From the NCBI GenBank assembly GCA_034509735.1, contig JACGWO010000002.1, positions 24,971,636 through 25,035,635 on the forward strand: a DNA stretch of 64,000 bases, written 5' to 3'. Every line of letters begins with the position of its first letter. Position 1 is the stretch's first letter. The notes below the pieces were generated by a model. That model ran no database searches. It worked only from the letters and a program-made list of their open reading frames with translations, and had not been told where the DNA came from. A program made the position numbers and the translations under genes. Positions 44,614-56,433 of this stretch are shown here, in pieces. The DNA is from Sesamum alatum (taxonomy: Eukaryota > Streptophyta > Magnoliopsida > Lamiales > Pedaliaceae).

Positions 44614-46809
44614 TGAAGGACAAGCGGATCCGCTCGGGAGCGCGAGCGGAAGCGAAAAAGCGAGAAAAGTGCGTAAATTAAATCAAATCTAATTTAAAAT
44701 ACGAATCCCAAGGGTTGTGCCCTTGGGTGCTCAACCGAGCGTTCGATGTAGGATGTGTAAATATTGAAAATGAATATTAAACACATAGGGCATAGATAAA
44801 TATATATAATCAATCAAAGCGTAATAAAACCGTTACCATTGATTGTTTAGCGTATGCTCCCGGCTACTTGCGTTGTTCCTTCTCCGGAATGCTCACGAAA
44901 TCCAAACGTATGGATTCTCCAAAGGTGATCCACACTACACCGGAAGAAACACACGTTCTTCTTGCTAGAAAAGAACGGGTTTAAGAAGGAATTGGTTTAA
45001 GAGAAGAACACTATGAATTAGTGCTCTCTTAAACTTACTTTGTTCTTCTTCTTGATTCAAAATCAAGTGAAGAACACAAGTGTAAGAGAGGGAGAGAGGG
45101 AGAGAGGGCCGAGAGTTGAGAGAGAGGAGAGGGATTTTGTCTTCTCTTTTTCCTAGAAAAAGATGAATAATGAATCACACATGCTTGGTGTTGTATATTC
45201 TAATATATATACATAATTAATGTGATTATTGGAATGTGTCTAGGTTCATCCAAGGATGTCTAGATTCATTCCAATCAATCTCCATCAATTCTTCAATCAA
45301 GCCTACCAAAATATATGGTATGATCAAATCATACCAAAAGGGAAGAGCTTGATTGGAGTTGATTTGTCTCTTTCCAAAAGAGATAAGTCAACATACCACC
45401 TAGCATGAAACATGACTGATTTTGCTTCCTCCAAGGGAGCATGTAGGCCATGTTTAATTAAGGGAAGAAGTCCAGCTTCTTCCTATTCCAAAATACGAAT
45501 TATTTCTCCTCTCGGGTATAATTTAACGGACCGGGTTTTATCGTAATCTAATTACGACGAATCCAACATTAAATCCAATTTAATGTCCATTTAAATTATT
45601 CCCGTTGATCTTTTAATCCAATTAAAATATCCAACGTCTCAACTGTTCATATTTAATCGAAAATCCAATTTACCGATTAAACGAAAGCTCGATACAATAT
45701 CGGCCCACCCATCCAATGGACTTTCCCTTAAGTAATCCAATTACTTATTTTATCTTTCGAGATTGACTCCAAGTCGATCTCTCAACCTCCTCGATGATTT
45801 GTGTGTGACCCTTTAGGTTCACCCTCAGCTAGACTTGGGCCCGTGTCCCACAAGGGCCTGTTACCATGGATGGCCGTCTAGCAACGGTCCATGGCACTAG
45901 AGACTAGGTGAATTGGCGTGAACATTTAGGCGCCGATTTCGTACAGGTATGATCCTTCCGTCTACCGTCTCCCGACCTTAGTCTAGGGTATGGAGTTGGG
46001 CATCGGTTCCCATACTTGACTAGGCATTTATGCTTAATACTCGAGACCACGTATGCTTCATTGCGTCGACACAGGAAACCATTCCCTGTTCGACCAACCA
46101 CTGTGGCCACAGCTTCAAACAGCATGAATGTGTCTCCGAGTGCATAGGAGATACCTCTGTCACATACTGACAGGGGACGGATCCTCTTCTTGGAATCCAC
46201 CATCCTCGCTACACATTTCGACTGCACTGGACAAGGCTTATGATAATCATCTTACAGAATGATTACCTTTCGCCAGATCCAAGATACAGTCGTCATGTGC
46301 ATGCGACTGCCATGATCCATCAAGTTTGAGAATTACTCCCGTACTATCGGAACCGGGGAAAATCAATCATTCCCGCAAGTCAGTCTAGTTGGCTCGACCC
46401 CAGTCGACCAACGCATCAAGATCGTGTAGGCGTCCCACGCATGTCGCCGATGAAACACGACACTCATCCAATGAACACGACTCTTGACGCAAGCCTCAAT
46501 AGGACTCTCGATGCCCTGTCTCGAGGTCCTCGACTTGGAACGTTTCAGACCCAACTCTTAATCAGTTGGTTTCATGACCACCATCCAACGCGTGGCCCAA
46601 CTGCACAAGTTGTTATCCATGGTCTGTGGGCTTTGTTGCGATATAAGTTAAACGCAGTTTAACAAATGTAAGATGAGCGGAACAAAGAAGGTACCGTTGG
46701 TGACGAATACTCATCTTATTCATCACATAATAATATTACATTTACATCAAGTTGTCAGATAGGTTACAAATTGCCAAACCTATTGGCTTTCTGGTCACCT
46801 ATTCTAACA
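44614..46809 (-). repeat. 3' LTR of element D
   Basis: A complete family-B LTR of 2196 bp with TG...CA ends. It has the hairpin array, the R/U5 hairpin and the 107-codon frame (45904-46227). On its left it abuts satellite with CGGAT. Confidence 0.95.
45904..46227 (-). other. 107-codon open frame in family-B LTR (copy 5)
   Basis: The frame begins MQSKCVARMVDSKKRIRP and is intact, with substitutions including KHKCLVKYGNRCPTPYPRLRSG. It keeps the same start, stop and length as the other four copies. Confidence 0.3.
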
Positions 46810-46824
46810 ATCTCCCACTTGACC
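46810..46824 (-). other. Polypurine tract of element D
   Basis: GGTCAAGTGGGAGAT on the minus strand, directly inside the 3' LTR, as in elements A and C. Confidence 0.85.
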
Positions 46825-47748
46825 TAAAGCCAATCACCCATTGGCCTCAAACCTCTTATTCAGATGGTAAGTATGGGCAACTTGCGACATGGGCTTAGCA
46901 AGTGGATCTGTTGTCTTCTGCGGAGCTGACTCGGTCCATCTGAACGTCACCCCTGCTAACCATCTCTCGGAGCAGATGGTAGCATCTAAGAATATGCTTG
47001 GATCGTGATGAGATCTCGGTTCCTTTGCTAGCGCTATCGCCCCCTTGTTATCATAAAAGATAATTACAGGCTTAGCAATGCTAGGTACTACATCCAACCC
47101 TTGGATGTAGGTCATCAACTAAACCACTCCTTAGCAGCTTCCAAAGCCGCTATGTATTCAAAACTCTATGGTGGAGTCCGCCGTAGTAGCCTACTTGGAA
47201 CCCTTCCAAGTAACCACGCCACTATTTAGTCTAAATACAAAACCATACTGAGACTTGGCGTCATCGTCATCCGACTGGAAGCTAGCGTCGCTATAGCCTT
47301 CCAGTATCAACTCTCCACCGCCGTAGATCAAGAACATGTCCTTAGTCCTTTCAGGTACTTTAGGATAGTCTTGACTGCACTCCAGTGTGCCTCCCCGGCA
47401 CACGACTGATATCGGCTAGTTACGCTCAAAGCGAAAGCCACATCAGGTCTAGTGCACTGAACAACATACTGTATGCTGCCTACGGCTGAAGCATAGGGGA
47501 TGTCCAACATCCTTTTAAGCTCCTCATCAGTCTTAGGAGACTGCTTCTTGGATGACTTAATTCCATGCCTTATAGGAAGGAATCCTCGTTTTGAGTTCTC
47601 CATCTTGAATCTCTTCAAGACTTTCTCAATGTACGAGGACTAGGCCATTCCTAACATCCTTCTAGATCTATCCCTATAGATCTTGATGCCAAGGATGTAG
47701 GATGCCTCGCCCATATCCTTCATGAAGAATTGCGTTGACAACCAAGCT
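46825..47748 (-). pseudogene. Element D RT thumb and RNase H remnant
   Basis: This continues the pol reading after the frameshift at about 47795. A TAG at about 47641 (GMA*SSY) precedes a 96-codon piece 47328-47618 (KRFKMENSKRGFLPIRHGIK... VGSIQYVVQCTRPDVAFALSVTSRYQSC). RNase H pieces follow: 47191-47403 with GGGELILEGYSDASFQSDDDDAKSQYGFVF, and 46834-47118 with VVPSIAKPVIIFYDNKGAIALAKEPRSHHDPS and the terminal DPLAKPMSQVAHTYHLN. Catalytic residues are largely visible, but the pieces lie in different frames. D keeps the AGEAHWSAVKTILKYL segment that C deleted. Confidence 0.85.
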
Positions 47749-50577
47749 TTAGTGGTACCCAACATCTTGCATCATTCCCAATGAGCAAGATGTCATGAGC
47801 AAGATGTTATCCACGTAAAGCACCAAAAATGCAACTGAGCTCCCATTGATCTTCTTGTATACACAAGGATCGGACTCGTTCTTGATGAAATCATATCCCC
47901 ATATGACTTCATCAAAACCTATGTTCCAGCTTCGGGAAGCTTGTTTCAGGCCATAGATGGACCTTTGGAGACGGCAGACCTTCTGCTTTTCTCCAACAGT
48001 TGTGAAACCTTTTGGCTGATCCATATAGATCTCTTCCTCTACGAAACCGTTGAGGAAAGTCGTTTTCACGTCCATCTGCCATATTTCATAGTCATACCAG
48101 TATCCGAATAGACTTGGCCATTGATACGGGCGAGTATGTTTCCTCAAAATCGACCCGGGTCGTTGAGTGTAACCTTTCGCCACAAGCCTGGCTTTGAAGG
48201 TTGTAACCTCCCCATCAGCTCCAAGTTTACGTTTGTAGACCCATTTACACCCTACGGGTTTAACCCCTTTGGGTGGATCTATTAGGGTCCAAACCTTATT
48301 TGTACCCATCGAGTCCATCTCGGATTTCATGGCCTCAAGCCACTTGTCCGAATCGATGTCCGACATCACTTCTCCGTATGTCTTTGGATCATTATCCAAC
48401 TGACCGATCAGGCCCAGAAATCCATACCTATCAGGTGCATGGGATACTCTGGCCGACCGACGGAGGACTGGAACAATATCAGTGGGAACCACTGGCTCAG
48501 ATGTCACTGCCGCCTCATGGGGCACCTCACTTGATTCCTCAAGGAGTACCTCATCGCGTCGACTATCCGATGGAAAACCTTTTTCCAAGAACACTGCATT
48601 TCGCGAGACAAAAACCTTTTGCTCGGAGGGATCATAGAAATAATACCCCGCAGTTTCTTTTGGATAGCCGATGAACCTGCATAAACTAGACCTCGAGTCC
48701 AGTTTATCTCCCACTAATCTCTTGACATATGCGGGGCAACCCCACACTTTCAAGTATTTGTAGGAGGCAGGCTTGCCATGCCATATCTCATATGGCGTCT
48801 GGGATACCTTTTTAGATGGCGCCAAGTTTAAAACTTTGGCCGTCGTTTCAAGAGCGTATCCCCAGAAGGAAAGGGGGAGTTCGGTAAAACTCATCATGGA
48901 TCGGACCATGTCCAACAAGGTCCGATTCCTCCTTTCAGACACACCATTAAGCTGCGGTGTTCCTGGAGGGGTCCACTGAGAGAGAATCCCATTCTCTTTT
49001 AGATAATCAGTAAACTCACTACTCAAATACTCTCCACCTCGGTCCGACCGAAGGGCTTTGGTCTTTCGACCGGTTTGGTTCTCTACTTCAAGTCTGTATT
49101 CCTTAAACCTTCCAAAGGCTTCAGACTTGTACCTCATCAGGTAAACATAACCATACCGTGAGTGATCATCGGTAAAGGTTATGAAGTACGAGTACCTACC
49201 TCTAGCCTGAGTATTTAGTGGACCACATACATCTGTATGGATCAAACCCAACAAACAACTGGCTAGCGTACTTTGTCCAACAAAGGGTTTCTTGGTCATC
49301 TTTCCCTTTAGACAGGATTCGCAGGTCGGTAGGTTGTCCAAATCGTCTATTTCTAGACTCTTTGAGTCTACCAACCTTCTTATCCTATCTTTAGAGATAT
49401 GACCTAACCTCGCATGCCATATCTGTGAGTTATTATGATCATCACGTTTTTGTTTGTATTCTGCAGTCATAATCCAATTAGACTGTTGAGGAATACCATC
49501 TTTGATAATGAAAAAACCGTTTTTATTGATGGTAAATTCATATCCCTCCTTATCAAGGACCGAGATGGAAATAATGTTTTTAATCATGCTAGGTACATAG
49601 AAACAGTCGTTCAGTACAATCCTAACATGACTACTAATGGCTAACTCTAGTGATCCTATGGCCTCCGCAGCAACGGCCTTGCCATCGCCTAGCCTCAGGA
49701 TCATCTCATCCTTGGTTAGCCTTCTGCTTCTTTGCAGTGCCTGCAAATCATTGCAGATGTGAGCACCACACCCGGTATCCAATACCCATGAAGCAGAATT
49801 AGTAATCATATTAACTTCAACCACAAGCACACCTGGGTTGGAGAGGAGTTGTGGGCACTCCCTCTTCCAATGCCCTTTCCCTTGGCAATGCATGCAGACA
49901 TCATTTGCCTTGGACCGCTGAGAATCACGGGCCTTCCCTTTCCCTTTGCTCGGTCCAACTGGAGCAACAGGGACGCCTGGAGCGCGAGCAGGGGCTGCAA
50001 CCGTCTTCCCTTTGCCATTCTTCCTCTTCCAGCATCCGGCCCTCTTGCCATTCGCCTTCGAGGTCGTAGCCTCTCCTATCAGTACCGTCGGCGCCGACTT
50101 GTGGGTCGTTGCCTCGTATTGGACCAGCATGTTGATCAACTCATGAATAGACTTCTCAAGTCCGTTCATGTTGTAGTTTACAACAAATGGGTCATAGGAT
50201 GGAGGAAGCGACTGGAGGATCACGTTAATGTACGTGTCATTGTTAAGCCTAGCTTTAAGGTCCTCGAGTTTCTCCACTAGGGAGAGCATCTTGACCCCAT
50301 AACTCTGTACAGACGCTCCTTCAGCAAGCTTGGTGCCAAAGAATGCTTTTATGGCGGCATATCTAATATGCCTATCCGGAACCGTATAAACCTCGTTCAT
50401 GCGGAGCATTATGGCGGAGACGTTGTCCAGCCTCTCATACTGCTTCTGGATGTCGTTAGACATCGAAGCCAGTATGATACTGCGTACTTTCCGTTTGTCC
50501 TCATGCCATTTCTTGAACGTCAAACGTTCTTCAGGCGTGGACCCCTCCGGTAAGTCGCTCGGTGGCGGCTCGTCCAA
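47749..50577 (-). pseudogene. gag-pol: Element D gag-pol polyprotein, 942 open codons
   Basis: This is the longest frame in the window. Domains in order: Gag (lacking its first ~39 codons); zinc knuckle CMHCQGKGHWKREC (about 49855-49895); protease with intact LDTGCGAHIC (Asp codon 49777-49779); integrase HHCC (WHARLGHISKDRIRRLV, CESCLKGK) and DDE core (HTDVCGPL, FTDDHSRYGYVY, RSDRGGEYLS, GVSERRNRTLLD); linker; RT with WQMDVKTTFLNG. The RT is damaged: a 17-bp deletion and a compensating one-base deletion make about 20 codons out of frame (48099-48160), the palm motif reads YVDN (47806-47817), and a 14-bp duplication just after it shifts the frame. The true ATG is at 50693, separated by a one-base deletion near 50650; no ATG opens this frame at its 5' end. 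Confidence 0.92.
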
Positions 50578-50693
50578 GACGTAGCCTTGGTTCTTGAAAC
50601 CGAGGACAATCCTCAGGTTTCACAGCCAGTCCGAGTAGTTCGTTCCGTTGATTTGTTAGTCTCGAGAATCATGGTTAATGGGTTCTTAGACAT
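50578..50693 (-). pseudogene. Element D gag start, frameshifted
   Basis: The ATG at 50691-50693 opens MSKNPLTMILETNK as in element C. A single T is missing (AAATCAAC for AAATTCAAC, about 50650), so the frame leaves Gag after about 14 codons. The rest of the Gag N-terminus is recognisable in the frame that continues into the long polyprotein. Confidence 0.85.
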
Positions 50694-50783
50694 ATCTACA
50701 TTTATGTAAAGCAGAAATTAGCAGATTATGGTAATATTATTGTTCAAGTTGAAGACTTGGTCTTTTAGTCTTTAACCCTCCCA

Positions 50784-50792
50784 CTATTTATA
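50784..50792 (-). promoter_or_regulatory. TATAAATAG upstream of element D gag
   Basis: The same motif and nearly the same distance from the gag ATG (about 100 bp) as in element C. Internal promoter activity is possible but not shown. Confidence 0.35.
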
Positions 50793-52084
50793 CGAAAGTC
50801 CGCCACTCTTAAGCGGAGTTTCAGGAAACTATTTCCTAGTGGGCTTGGATCCACAAGCGTAATCTCCATGCCCCGCTTTTACGATTCACATAAAGAAGAC
50901 CTCGTGGGAGATATCCAATATCATTCTCATCCAATGAGATTCCCAAGATATTTTGTCTCACCTATTCGCATGGTTCTGAGGACTCCAAGCGAACCATGTT
51001 ACTCAGTGTTGGGCCCGACCCATCAACCAAATCATGCCTCAAACTGTCGCCCCCCACGACTCGTGAGACAGGGAAACAGCGAGCGCAGTCTTTTTGTTCA
51101 CAACAATGGTGTAGCTTTCCCTTAGTCCAAGTGTGCCACGACTCGTGAGACCACACTTGGGTAGTGGTAGCTTCCCCACCACATTGCTGTGGATGGAAGG
51201 CTCGGACAGATCATAAAGACCATTTTGATCCAAGTCCGTCCTGGGCCTAATATTTAATTTGGTCCAACCAAATGAGAGTTTGTGAATGACCGAGACCTCA
51301 TCACATTATTGTGTTTTAGCATGCATAAATATCCAATATTTAAAGCAATAAATAAATACGCTGCATGCAGATAACATAGCATACCCCTGTTAGGATGATC
51401 ACAAGCCCAACCTATGCGACCCACTGAGCCCGCAGTGAGTCTATGGTCTGTCTAGGGTGGTCCTAAATTATTACAATAATAATAAACCCATTGTCATTCC
51501 AATGGGCCTTGAAGTGCTTCTTGTTTCACGCCTTGATGCTTCTCATTGGGGTCTCCGACTCCAATTGCTTGTTAAAATTAAAACCTCACCAATCCTATCT
51601 ACTCCCATTACAACTGAAAGTAATACATTGGTAATAAAGAAAACAAGCCTTAACATCATGAGGCTCATAATACGGGAGATGATAGTCCCAAAAACAAGAG
51701 GCACGCAGGCCCCACCCAACAGAAAATAAATGATCATACATTCATCCATACATAAGGTCTAGGGCTCTTGTGATCATCCCATGTTGATTCCATCAACCCA
51801 CATAACACAATTATTCCAAATAATCATGCACAAATAACCAATGGATATTCCAAATACCCAAGTGATGTCCAACATCACAAAAGCATAAACATATAAATAA
51901 TATGCAAAATTCAAATTTTAAATTTAATGGACATTTTAAACAATGCATCCAATGCATGTATTAATCCCAAATTAATTAAGCAAATTTAATTCAAGGAATA
52001 ATCCAATTATTCCAAAACCAAAAATGCAAAATTAACATATTTTCAGAATATTGTGCAGAAAATACAGAAAATCAAATTTTCCGG

Positions 52085-52192
52085 AAAAAGTCGAAAAACG
52101 GCACAAAAGGGCCCAGCCGTTGTGCTGGCCGGCCGGCCACGCGAAGCCCAGCACGCGCAGGCGCCCGCCTGCGCGCGGCCACTGCCGGCCTA
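52085..52192 (-). other. GC-rich block in element D leader
   Basis: CCGGCCGGCC and GCGCGCGG words are packed into about 100 bp next to a poly-T run (52198-52212). It is shorter than the related block in C by loss of an internal part. Strong RNA folding is expected. Confidence 0.6.
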
Positions 52193-52425
52193 ATCGATTT
52201 TTTTTTTTTTTTCAAAACTATTTCATCACAATAACAGTAATATTATTCTGAAAATAAGCATGCAATTTTAGATCCAATCTAACAAAATTAAGCATGCCAA
52301 AAGTCCATTAAATCCAAACAATTGAATCATCATATTATTCATATATTTATGTAATCTAACATGCCAATAAAGCCATTTAAAAGCAAGTAGATCATGCCAA
52401 ACACCTAGATCTATGCCCCTTACAT

Positions 52426-52445
52426 CGAACCGGGCTCTGATACCA
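52426..52445 (-). other. Primer-binding site of element D
   Basis: On the minus strand TGGTATCAGAGCCCGG, complementary to the 3' end of initiator-Met tRNA. It differs from C at one base (A for G). Confidence 0.88.
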
Positions 52446-52447
52446 CT

Positions 52448-52970
52448 TTAAGGACAAGCGGATCCGCTCGGGAGCGCGAGCGGAAGCGAGAAAGCGAGAA
52501 AAGTATGTAAATTAAATCAAATCTAATTTAAAATACGAATCCCAAGGGTTGTGCCCTTGGGTGCTCAACCGAGCGTTCGATGTAGGATGTGTAAATATTG
52601 GAAATGAATATTAAACACATAGGGCATAGATAAATATATATAATCAATCAAAGCGTAATAAACCGTTACCTTTGATTGTTTAGCATATGCTCCCGGCTAC
52701 TTGCGTTGTTCCTTCTCCAGAATGCTCACGAAATCCAAACGTATGGATTCTCCAAAGGTGATCCACACCACACCGGAAGAAACACATGTTCTTCTTGCTA
52801 GAAAAGAACGGGTTTAAGAAGGAATCGGTTTAAAAGAAGAACACTATGAATTAGTGCTCTCTTAAACTTACTTTGTTCTTCTTCTTGATTCAAAATCAAG
52901 TGAAGAACACAAGTGTAAGAGAGGGAGAGAGGGCCGAGAGTTGAGAGAGAGGAGAGGGATTTTGTCTTCT
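52448..52970 (-). repeat. 5' LTR fragment of element D (U5/R only)
   Basis: This keeps the inner end of the LTR: the primer-side terminus, the hairpin region and the GA-rich tract, then stops at GTCTTCT where intact copies continue CTTTTTCC. The rest of R and all of U3 (about 1.65 kb) are missing. The terminal CA is changed to AA on the element strand. Confidence 0.93.
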
Positions 52971-53627
52971 TAAAAAATCAATCACCGCCTTAGCAACCTC
53001 GTCTCCAATAATAGGCCATGCCGCTTTGTAGAACCCTGCTAAATAGCCATCTGGCCCTGGAGATTTATCCTCCGCAATGTTAAAGAAAGCCTCTTTCACC
53101 TCTGCCCTAGTGACAGGCATCACAAGTTGGGAGGATTCGTAATCCGTTAGAATATGTCGTGCCCATGGGCGGAGATGGCGAATATCAATATGCCTAATCC
53201 GACGATCTCCTCCAAGAAGTCCCTTGTAATAGTTCACAAACTCGTCAACAACCTCTTGGTAGTCCGTCTTAATTTGGCCATCAGAAGTGCTGATCTGAAA
53301 AATACGTTTAGACGCACGCCTTTTGGCCACCTTACGAAAGAAAACCCGAGTACACTGGTCCCCTCATTTGAGCCATTAAATCGTTGCCCGTTGCTGCAAC
53401 ATTCTTTGTTCCAATTTAGTGGCCTTCGAGAAAACCACCCGACAACAATACTCCAGATGTAGAATAAGAGAGTTGTGCCTATCCAACTGTAACACCGATT
53501 GTGCTAATGCAAGAAATTCTGCTGCTAGTTGGACGTTCTGGGCTAGGTCTCCTTTTTACCTCCTCTCAGCACGAAAAATAGGTTTCAGTGCTTTAAGTTT
53601 ACGTGTAACCTCATACATAGCCGTACC
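52971..53627 (-). pseudogene. LINE ORF2, middle part and start of reverse transcriptase
   Basis: The open piece up to 53330 encodes a stretch before the RT (AKRRASKRIFQISTSDGQIKTDYQEVVDEFVNYYKGLLG) and then VTRAEVKEAFFNIAEDKSPGPDGYLAGFYKAAW, the N-terminal RT motif of LINEs (K-SPG-DG). It ends VAKAVIDF at the junction with element D. Between 53330 and 53627 the coding sequence is broken by stops (a TGA and a TAA near 53370-53380) and shifted from the endonuclease frame. All catalytic RT motifs downstream are absent. Confidence 0.88.
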
Positions 53628-54461
53628 CTATATCTGATGACGCCAGACATCCCGAACTATAGGAATAAAGGACGGAGAAGAAGCCAAATAATTATCAAAA
53701 CGGAACATGCCAGCCTGCGGGATAAAGGAAGTACCTTGAAGTACCAAAGGGGAATGATCTGAAGTCCGGGGGTTAAGACTATGGTAACAGCTATCTGGCC
53801 ATTGTCGGAACCAACTGTCATTGACAAGCATACGGTCAAGTTTCTTCCATAGACTCCGGTGATCATCACTGCAATTGTGCCATGAAAACATACACCCGTG
53901 CATGGGTAGGTGAATAAGTCCAGTGTCCATCAGGCACATCTGAAATTCCTCCATAGCGACACGGATGTCACCCGACCGCCCACATACCTCGCTCATGTCC
54001 ACCACCGTATTAAAATCCCCAAGAACCAGCCATGGCTGATCAGATATTCCCAAGGAAATCCTACCGAGCTCCTGCCAAAGGTCACGTCTAGTCCCAACCT
54101 CATTAGACCCATAGACAACCGTAACAAGGATATATAAATGATGTCTACGAATAAACAACTTGCAGTGTATGAATTGTAAGTGTACCATTAGAACCTCTAC
54201 ATCAAGTTCATCATCATTCCAAGCAAGCCAAATACGGTTCCCAGCAACAGAATAATCAGAAAACCAATTCCAACGAGGAAGTACACAAGATTGTACACGA
54301 GCAACATTAACGAAAGAAACACGAGTTTCAAGAATACCAAGAAAACATAACCTGTGGTCTGAAACAAGATCGCCAACTGCCACTTGGTGGTCTCTTCGGT
54401 TCAGCCCTCGCACATTCCAAACAGCTGCATTAATCATAAAACTAATTCGGAAGGGCTGCAT
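53628..54461 (-). pseudogene. LINE ORF2 endonuclease domain
   Basis: This is an apurinic-type (exonuclease-endonuclease-phosphatase) domain that nicks target DNA to prime reverse transcription. Motifs visible: MINAAVWNVRGLNRRDHQ at the start, ETRVSF (metal-binding Glu), VYGSNEVGTRRDLW, WLVLGDFNTVVD, KKLDRMLVND and SDHSPLVL (catalytic Asp-His). The whole domain is open. The frame overlaps the end of ORF1 by 28 bases in a different frame, as is common in plant LINEs. It is listed as a pseudogene because the ORF is broken after 53628. Confidence 0.9.
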
Positions 54462-56433
54462 TGTTTAGGGCCCTGAGTGTCTGATACAGTATCATCCTCA
54501 CATTCAAGAGCTTCAAAAGAATTAAAGAGGACAATCTCCTTTCCCTTACCAATAGCAGTCTCTTGGTTCGGTTGCTTTTCCATGTTCGCTCGTGGATCCG
54601 GACGTGTTTCAGTTGTTGTTCGAGGCACAAAAACTTTCACTGGGGGACGAGGTGGAGGCTTCTGCGGTGAGCAAGAACTCATGGAGTGCCCCAAGCACAT
54701 GCACTTGACGCACTTCGGTGGAATCCATTCATACTCCACGTCCACCTTACATGGTACTTCCCGTCCGTCCTCCGTAGGAGCCATGATAACAATATGTTTT
54801 GGAAGTGTGGAAGAGATAACCAACATAACACACACACGAGCGAAGTCCAATCTCGTGCATGCCTTCATGATAGGATCTTGGTACAGTAGCTTTCCAATCC
54901 CACTAGCTACTACACTAAGACCCTCATCCGTCCGAAATTCCACCGGGAGGTGACGTAACCTAATCCAGATTGGGACTTCAGTAAGTTTGTGCTTCCTTAG
55001 TGCCATTCCCGCCTCGCATCGTTGAAGGACAATAGGTTGACCGTGGAAAAGCCATGGCCCTCCCTCAAGCACCTCCTCCATCGCTTTCATCGTATTGAAT
55101 TGAAAGAAAAAGAAACCATTAGCCGTGGCCATGACCTTATGCACCATCGGCCATGTCTTCTTAGCAAAGGCTTCCATGTCATGAAAATAAGGGCGACGAC
55201 CCAAAAAATAGCCAACAATAGTATGCATCCAACATTGAGAACCATCACAAATTAAATTCAACGAAGGTCGAACAATAGTTTCACCATTTTGAATCAAAGG
55301 AGGAACATAATTGAGAGTTTTCCGAGTAGAATTATGAAACGCAGCAGTAATTTTATCAACAGATGATAACGTAGAATAACTTGATGTCAACGGAACATTA
55401 CCAATGAATATGTCTGGTGGTTTAGCCACGTTTCCTTTGTCCAAAGGGGCTGAAGATGGTGGCCGTGTAAGGAGAGCAACCGACGGTAAATTATGCAAGT
55501 TTCCGTCCAGATGTGTATCCATGCTAAATAAGGAAGATTGCGGCTGATTATCCACACGTTTGGAAGGCTTATCACCGTGCAAGGAAGGTGGCACGCCATG
55601 AACGGAAGGCCGCAACAATGCTGGATCTTGCGGGGTGGATCTATCCATGCTAAACATGGAATATTGCGGCTGACTCTCAGTGGAAGATTGCGGCTGGCAC
55701 TCCACACGTCTGGAAGGCTTATCACCATGCAAGAAGGTGGCATGCCATGAATGGAAGGCCGCAACAATGCTGGATCTTGCAGGGTAGTTCTATCCATGCT
55801 AAACATGGAATATTGCTGCTGATTCTCAATGGAAGATTGCGGTTGACACTCCACACGTTTGGAAGGTGGACTATCTTGTAAGGAAGGTGGCGCATCAGGT
55901 ATGGAAGGTGGGAACAAATCCGGATCTTGTAGGGAACTTTCCAATTCCGTGCAATCTGATGGCGGCGCAAGGGTTGCAACTGCAAAATTCAACTCGGACG
56001 GAGGGGCAGCCATAGTCGACGGCGGCGGAAGTGCAAGTAAGGGAACGGGAAAATACGACACGGCTGGTGGTGGTTCAAGATACGCCCTCATTTGCTCGGA
56101 TGTTGGTAGGCGTGGAATCCGTCGGGCAAGTCTACAAGGGACCGTGATCAACCGGAAAGGTGCAAGTGTGCGGGATGAGGACAGGCGCACATCCATAGAC
56201 GGATGAGAATGCGAATCTCCAAACCTTTCAATCCATCTACGCTTCAAGTCTGCAATAATCTCCATAGACGAGAGATCACCTTCATCAATCACTCTGTTAG
56301 CCAATGCAAGAAATTCGGACAAGTTGAACTCGGAGAGCAACCGACTGAGTGCCTCCGAGGAAGGTGAAGAGCCAACGGCGGCGCTCCCTTCACCGCTTGC
56401 AAGTTCAGCAAAGGGCGGCTCGTCGGCGGCCAT
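54434..56433 (-). pseudogene. LINE ORF1 (DUF4283 + zinc knuckle), one frameshift
   Basis: ORF1 encodes the RNA-binding protein of plant LINEs. The ATG at 56433 (MAADEPPFAELASGEG) begins an N-terminal region with SEFNLSEFLALANRVIDEGD, then a Pro/Ser-rich linker with 50-residue repeats. A one-base deletion at about 55732 breaks the frame. The second half continues to 54434 with a DUF4283 region (GYFLGRRPYFHDMEAFAKKTWPMV; GGPWLFHGQPIVLQRC; VPIWIRLRHLPVEF) and a CX2CX4HX4C knuckle CVKCMCLGHSMSSC. The second LINE copy at 62977 supports this start. Confidence 0.92.
55552..55900 (-). repeat. ~150-bp tandem repeats in LINE ORF1 linker
   Basis: The marker CCACACG[T/C][T/C]TGGAAGG recurs at 55552, 55702 and 55851 (periods 150 and 149). 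Each unit encodes about 50 residues of the form SKRVECQPQSS...YSMFSMDR...LLRPS. The 149-bp unit lacks one G (GCAAGAAGG for GCAAGGAAGG) and is the site of the ORF1 frameshift. Confidence 0.9.

Larger units (their letters stand above)
50694..52425 (-). other. Untranslated leader of element D
   Basis: It aligns with the element C leader throughout, with small indels (for example a shorter GC-rich block at 52085-52192). It has no conserved coding frame. A TATAAATAG lies at 50784-50792. Confidence 0.8.
44614..52970 (-). mobile_element. Element D: Copia retrotransposon, 5' LTR broken
   Basis: This is a close relative of element C in the same orientation, with 3' LTR, PPT, RNase H, a gag-pol open for 942 codons, leader, PBS and the first 523 bp or so of its 5' LTR. 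The 5' LTR stops at GTCTTCT (52970) and LINE sequence follows, so the outer end and its target duplication are deleted. The expected duplication is CGGAT, seen only at 44609-44613. Lesions: a one-base deletion just after the gag ATG, small indels and YVDN for YVDD in the RT, stops before RNase H, and the LTR terminal TG changed to TT at 52448. The protease Asp is intact, unlike in C. Confidence 0.96.

Noticed and set aside
48273..48674. 133-codon plus-strand frame
   Set aside because: It is antisense to the integrase/RT part of element D and is only a shadow of that coding sequence.
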